Shown: positions 58,539 to 64,000 of the stretch, in pieces
Layout: every line of letters starts with the position of its first letter
Position numbering within the stretch: position 1 is the stretch's first letter
Assembly: GCF_028858725.1 (NCBI RefSeq)
Contig: NC_084768.1
Coordinates: 32,518,664-32,582,663 of the forward strand
DNA: 64,000 bases
DNA from: Colius striatus
Lineage: Eukaryota; Chordata; Aves; Coliiformes; Coliidae
Direction: 5' to 3'
The notes under the pieces: generated by a model
Told to the model about the DNA's origin: nothing
Database searches by the model: none
What the model saw: only the letters and a program-made list of their open reading frames with translations
Program-made: the position numbers and the translations under genes

Positions 58539-61500
58539 TCATACATTCGTGTCTTGCAGTAAGGGTTCTTTAGCTTCACCGGGAGCCTGGGGACTGTGGG
58601 GGTGTCCGTGGCTGCCACAGTGTTTCTTCCAGTTGCTGGCTCGTACATTTAGGTTTGTGTGTTCAGGAATAAACAAGGCAACAAGTAGTGCCAAGAGCAC
58701 AGAGCACGCTCCGAAGAGGAAGGGGGGCCCAGGGATGATGGAGTTCTGAAATGAAGCACAGAGCACGTGTGAGCCTTTCCCCACACCTCAGCAGCTGCCA
58801 GGGCTGCTTACACAGCAACCAGCTCGCACCAGCGCCTGCCAGAGCTCCCTGCCCTGGCTCCTCAACAAGGGAACATCAGGAACTGAAGAAGAGACAGAGC
58901 TGGTTACAGGACAAGGGGATAGACCCATCCACCATGTGCAAGGTAAAGGCAGAGACCAGAGCACAGTGCTGCTGTTACCAGGGTCTGCTCACAAGGGTCA
59001 GCACTGGCCTCGTTACAATCAAAATCTACTTCAGAGTTTAAACTAAACCACAGCAGCTAGTTACAAAAAGCAAACAGACCAGCAATCCTCCCCAAGGATG
59101 ATTTAAGAACCTCTCCTTTACACAGCAGTTGCTGTTGGCACAGCAAAGTGTAATACAGGGACTGGTGGGCACGTGATGGCTTTGTCTGGGGTCAGGGAGA
59201 AGAGGCGTTACCTGCTCTAAGTGGTACTGTGTGACCACAGCCCCTCCTGCCGGCGCCTCGGGCATGGGCAGCTCATTCAGTTCCACGTGAAAGATGTAGA
59301 ATATAAAGCCATAAAGTGCTGGTCCCAAGCCATTACACAGCCCACGGATCCCTGTGATCATCCCCTGCACGACACCTGCGAGAAGCACAGTATGCTGTTA
59401 CCTCGACTGATACATTAACAGGCATCAGTACCACCGGGGCTTCAGTCACTTCACCTCCCACAGGCAGCAAAGCTGCACGATGGATGGCAACAAACGAGGG
59501 ACCCGGGACACCCGTCCTCGCAGGTTAATGCAGGTTATCCCCCACCTGCCCGTGGGCACAGAGCAGCCGAGAGCCCTCTGGTCCCTGTGTGGGCAGCGGC
59601 GCCCCGGGCAGCCCAGCACACGCCAGGCAAGCCCCAGCCTGCTGCTGTCTGCTCCACGGGAGGTGCTGAAGGTTCCCCCTCCCCGTGCCTTGCCCGGCTC
59701 ACCCTGCTGGTCGGCGTCGGCGCTGCGCGACACCAGCGCGCTGACGGCGGGGAAGGTGATGCTGGACATGGCTGCCACGGCACCAGCCGCCCACATCATC
59801 CTGCAACACACACAGAGCACGGGCAGCCCCGGCACAGCCGCGGCGGGGAGCAGGGCTGGGAGCAGGGCTGGGCTCCGGGCTGCCCGGGCCGGGGGTGAGG
59901 GGCCGGCCCCAGGACACGCACGTACCAGGGCTCGGAGCCGAAGCCGTACCAGGCCAGCTGCAGGATCTGGAAGCCCAGCCCCAGCAGGATCGTGTTCTTG
60001 TTGCCAATGGAGCGCATCAGCAGGCTCAGCACTATTGTCTGACAGGAGGAAACAAAGGAAAGTCCTCTAAGTGTCAAACACATGCCAATAACCACAGGGA
60101 TCTCATCAGCCTGGCTGCTTTGTCTCCTCAGTGAAGGTAACAAGTGTTGATCCAAGCGGCTCCAGCAAAGGCAAGTCAGTTTCTGGAGCTGCTGGTGGGT
60201 TCCCCCCAGCGTTTGGCCCCTTCCCCATTAGCAAGGTGGTGCAGCACGCGGCAGGACCCACCTGTGCAATGATGGACAGGATCCCCAGCACTGCTATGAA
60301 CGCTGCAACGCTCTCAGATGAAAATCCCATTATCTGTACTCAAAACAGGGCAGTTTGTTAGCCACAAACTGTGTGTCACAATGTCAATCACCAGCACCAC
60401 ACACCCTGCAGAAGGCTCCTATTATTCAACTCCTCCTTAACTTACCAAACCAGTCGGGTTTTCCTCCCCCCATTAAACCAAGCAGTACACAAAAAGTAAA
60501 GGGGCAAGAACAGAAGACAAGCAAACGGTGTCCTCAGAAACACCCCCACCAGGTGAAACACTGGGAACCCCAGGGACCAAGAGTAATGCAAATAACAACA
60601 ACACATGAGACACTGTTCTCTCATTCATCTCTTTTTGTCTCTCTAAAGACAGACAAAAGCAGAACAGTGAAAGGACTTAAGTCAGCTGCTGAGAGCCTTT
60701 TAGCTACCTAACCCTTCTGCATTCATTCAACCATACTGAAAGCTTTCCTGTGAATTCACTTCTATCCAAATCCACACCAGAAGTTGAAGTTACCTGTCTG
60801 AGGTATAGGAAGAAGCTGGAATATTGACCTGCCTCTGGGAGGTAGGAAAGAAAGACCGTAATGCAGATGAGCAGCACAATGGAGTCCTGGCCGACCTTCT
60901 TCAGCGACTACAGCAAGAAGAAAGGATTATAAACCACTGCATGTTCATCCTCAGAGCAGCCTACCTGGGGAGAGTCTGAGAGGGGTGCCATTAACGGAGC
61001 TCAGTGTGCTACCACCACAACATGCCCCGTGTGTTTAGCGAGGTTGTTGGCAGAAATATCAGTGACAGGAAAAAATAACGGGCTTTGATTTTGCAGCTCG
61101 AAATGGCCCAAGTTCAGTCTCTCCCCGCTCTCTAAAGGTCCCTTCCCAGCTAACACAACGTTCCCTGCTGAAGCAGCTTACTGCAAAAGGGTCAGCCTGT
61201 TCCCAGGAGATGGGGGCTCCCCAGGACGCCGGCCGCATCTTCTCCGGCAGCGACTCGGGCACGGCCACGAGGATGAAGCCGATGTCCAGCAGCGCGATGG
61301 CCGTGGCCAGCACCACCACCAGGCTGTCGCCGTACACCCGGCCCAGGTAGGCACCGATGGCAGGGCTGGTCACCAAGCTGGCTGCAAAGGTTGCTGAAAC
61401 CTGCAACAAACAGCAGCCCTGGCTCTCACTGATGTCGTCAACAGCGTTGTCGCCCCTTTCCCTCCGTCTCAGAGGCCCAGCCGCTCTCGGCAGCGGTTTC

Positions 61501-63584
61501 CCCGTTGACCACGTACAGCAGCTGTGTGTTTCACACAGCCAACAGCTTCCAACACAAGCACACTGACTGCTCCCAACTGGGCAGCAGTGTGAGGCTGACA
61601 GCACTCTAATGAGCTCTACAGCCTGCTGATCTCTCTGGGAAATGATGAGCTGTATTTTATCCTCATATTAGTAAAACACGCAATGCTTCATGAGAAACAA
61701 AAGGACACGTGTCAGGGGCACAGGAAGTGTAACGTGCTGCATAACCCAACCCTGTACAGTGCACCTTCAGAAAGTGGACTGCAGCAACCAGTTGCCCTGG
61801 CAGTGGAAGGTTTTACCTCCCAGACAGACTGAACCTTCTCAACACATCTCAGTCCCCGATGTGCACGGGCAGAAACTACCCAGTTCTGTATCGGCTGCTT
61901 TCAGCTCCTCCTGCAGGGTCCGACAATGGGTCCTGTAACCCAACACAGCTCACTCTGCTCCTCCCTGCAGCCCAGGGCTGGGAGGCTCCCAACACCCTGC
62001 TCTGGGGCCAGTGGGAGGAACTCGGGAGGGAGTGGTTGCTCGGCTGCATCTGTTGAGCTGCAGCATGGCAGTGAGGGTGAAGGCCAGCAGGAGCAGGTGA
62101 GGTGTCACACAGTGGCAGCTCCAAACCACCCAGGAACAGAAAGTCACAGTTTTGAAAAGGTGTCAGGGTGAGAAACACCAGAGGACGAACCAAAGCCCCT
62201 CAAATGGCATCACTAACACTGACAGTAACTGCTAAGACAGATGTCTGAAAGACAGCTTGTAATGTGGTCATATGTTGCACTAAACTAAACCAAAATCAAC
62301 CTGCCAGCAGGGAAACAAAAGCAGTTCTGAGCAGCTTTACCTACTGAAGCGTTTAGTACTGAAGAGCACAGGAACAGAGCCAAACCATACGTACCAAACC
62401 ATAGGCCATGCTTCTTTCATGCTCTTGGGTTATGTCTGCTACATATGCAAAAACCACAGAAAACGTCACTGCAAAAACTCCAGAGACAGAGATCACTGCG
62501 AAGTACCACCTAAGGACAGCACAAAAACCATGAGAGTGGCTGCACAGAAGCAAAGAGTCTCTATTTATAACCCAAGTACAGTTCAACAGCAAATCCCCTT
62601 GTCCAATTTTTCCTGACAAATACTGAGATAACCTTGGGCAAAGCCAACATGAGCGTGTCTGGCTCCAGCTGTGCCCTTCCTCCTCAACACACTGAGCAGA
62701 AAGGCAACAGCTACAAACCACTGCTGTCATTAGGTACTTCTAGGAAAGCAGGTGTGAATCTAATTGGGGCCGGGTGCCCACGGCCCAAAGCAAGCTGGGA
62801 GCGTCAGGAGGTCTCAGCACTGGCCTTGTCTCTGTGCTACAGACACCAGCACTCCTCACTGGAACACTCCTCATGTGCTCCTCAAAACAAGCCCCCAGAG
62901 AAGGGGTGGAGGCTGTACCAACAGTCTGTGTGGCAGAGGGGAAGCTGAGGGCTTCCTGAGGCGCTGCAGCCCAGCCTTGGAGACGTCCTGCCCCAGGAGC
63001 CATGTGCCAGACATGAGCTACCCAAAGCTGCAGCAGTTTACAGCTCCACAAACAAGGCTGTAAAATGGCAGCAACACTGCAGGTCACTGCAGGCTGCTTC
63101 ATGCCCCAGCTAGCATGAGGTACAGTCTTCTTCCTGCAGATGAGGAACACAGCCACAATAAAGACCTGCCGGGTCTGATGGATGCCACTGTAATGCCCTC
63201 TGCAACTGTGCAGGAGGAGGAAGTGGGGCCTACAGCTTGGAGCTTAAACCAGCAGCTCTGACAATTCTGACCAAGGCGTTTGGCCTCATGGCAACTACTT
63301 CAGTTTGACTCTGTTGTCCCAACCTTGCACCCAAGTGAGATAAAAGTGTCAGTCTCCCATGGAGCACAAACCATGTCATACCAAGGATGCTGCAAACAGC
63401 ATCGTGCTGCAACCTTGGCAAGAACCAGCAAACCCAGTGTGAAGGGATGTACTAACCATGGGCTGATCTTCATCAGTGGTATCGGTGCACAGGTGAAAAA
63501 CACAGTTAGCAGCAGGAAGGACTTTCGGCCCCACACATCAGAGAGGGCACCTATGAGCGGGGCACTGAGGAACGACAACAAGCC
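58539..63584 (-). CDS. MFSD14A: Major facilitator superfamily domain protein 14A (MFSD14A/HIAT1), C-terminal 409 aa, 9 exons in window
   Basis: This is a membrane protein of the MFS fold; its transported substrate is not firmly known. Exons (minus): 63457-63584, 62395-62509, 61182-61400, 60794-60907, 60262-60333, 59926-60038, 59703-59800, 59212-59375, 58539-58745. The 1230 nt correspond to human residues 82-490, so the total length matches exactly. The missing 81 residues (first exons and promoter) lie beyond the right edge. The window opens with GLLSFLSAPLIGALSDVWGR, holding the DxxGR loop typical of MFS proteins. Further hydrophobic helices follow, including FAVISVSGVFAVTFSVVFAY and FGACSVLLALLVALFIP. 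The C-terminus is a His-rich hydrophilic tail ending LLQDTNV. Sequence is very close to human except around PMPEAPAGGAVVTQYHLEQ. MFSD14A rather than MFSD14B is chosen from its place next to SASS6. Confidence 0.96.
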
Positions 63585-64000
63585 CTAAACAAAGCACAAC
63601 ACTCTCAGTTAGCAGCCAGTGGTTCCAACAGCACCAGCTGAGCCCAGCACAGTCCCACAGCAGGCAGGGCTCAGCTCCTGGTACAGCTGACTGCACCAAA
63701 AGCAACGTGCTCCAGCACTGCTCATCCTCTGTCCCACCTCTGCTTACAGGAAAGCTGAGATCTACACCTCAGGGCCACGCCAAGTGCAGAAGATCCAGTC
63801 CTACCAGCAAGTCCATCAACTGGGCTTCACAGTTTATTTTGCATGCACATAAACACAAGTGACTGAAAACACCCAACTGGAGCAACAAGCTCCAAGGAGA
63901 CACTCTCAAAGCTTAACACCTTGTGTGTCACTTGGCATTAGTCAGACACCTTTTTACTCGCCAAACCCAAACAACAGGTACAGAGCAAGCACTGCCTCAC
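63585..64000 (-). other. MFSD14A: MFSD14A intron, cut by the window edge
   Basis: The first in-window MFSD14A exon has a good acceptor (TTTAG) at its upstream border and the remaining 416 bp show no further exon. The residues expected upstream (ending in LIQGVK) are absent here. I see nothing else in it. Confidence 0.75.

Overview
The window is a gene-dense piece of a bird nuclear chromosome. A 5'-truncated CR1 LINE in DBT intron 6 ends in the avian-type ATTCTGTG/ATTCTATG tail. Vertebrate exon/intron genes are separated by only a few kilobases, and promoters are very GC-rich. The six genes, left to right, are RTCA (-), DBT (+), LRRC39 (+), TRMT13 (-), SASS6 (+) and MFSD14A (-, cut by the right edge). 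This is the block known from human 1p21.2, with order and relative orientation kept. I assigned every coding exon by hand from splice sites, reading phase and remembered human proteins. Phases close in all six genes. Predicted lengths are 365, 493, 335, 457 and 640 aa, plus the last 409 aa of MFSD14A.

Layout: 1-9.1 kb is AT-rich and without a recognised gene. RTCA runs from 15.88 to 9.66 kb. A CpG-island bidirectional promoter (15.88-16.57 kb) separates it from DBT (16.57-27.49 kb). About 4 kb of gene-less DNA follows. LRRC39 (31.7-38.0 kb) and TRMT13 (44.6-38.3 kb) converge tail to tail. TRMT13 and SASS6 (44.7-56.75 kb) are head to head, with start codons only 51 nt apart. SASS6 and MFSD14A (63.58-58.54 kb) converge again.

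The genes do not form one pathway. RTCA and TRMT13 act on RNA ends and tRNA. DBT is the E2 core of the mitochondrial branched-chain ketoacid dehydrogenase. SASS6 builds the centriole cartwheel. LRRC39 is a muscle leucine-rich-repeat protein. MFSD14A is a membrane transporter-family protein. Shared control is plausible only for the two head-to-head pairs.

The most unusual content is tandem repeats beside the two CpG-island promoters: a 34-bp array in DBT intron 1, a 16/20-bp array in TRMT13 intron 3, and two adjacent arrays in SASS6 intron 1. The first SASS6 array is an eight-fold amplification of the end of SASS6 exon 1 with its 5' splice site, so it lays down eight near-identical candidate donors. 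The very long open frames over these arrays are composition artefacts. No endogenous retrovirus or other virus-derived element was recognised.
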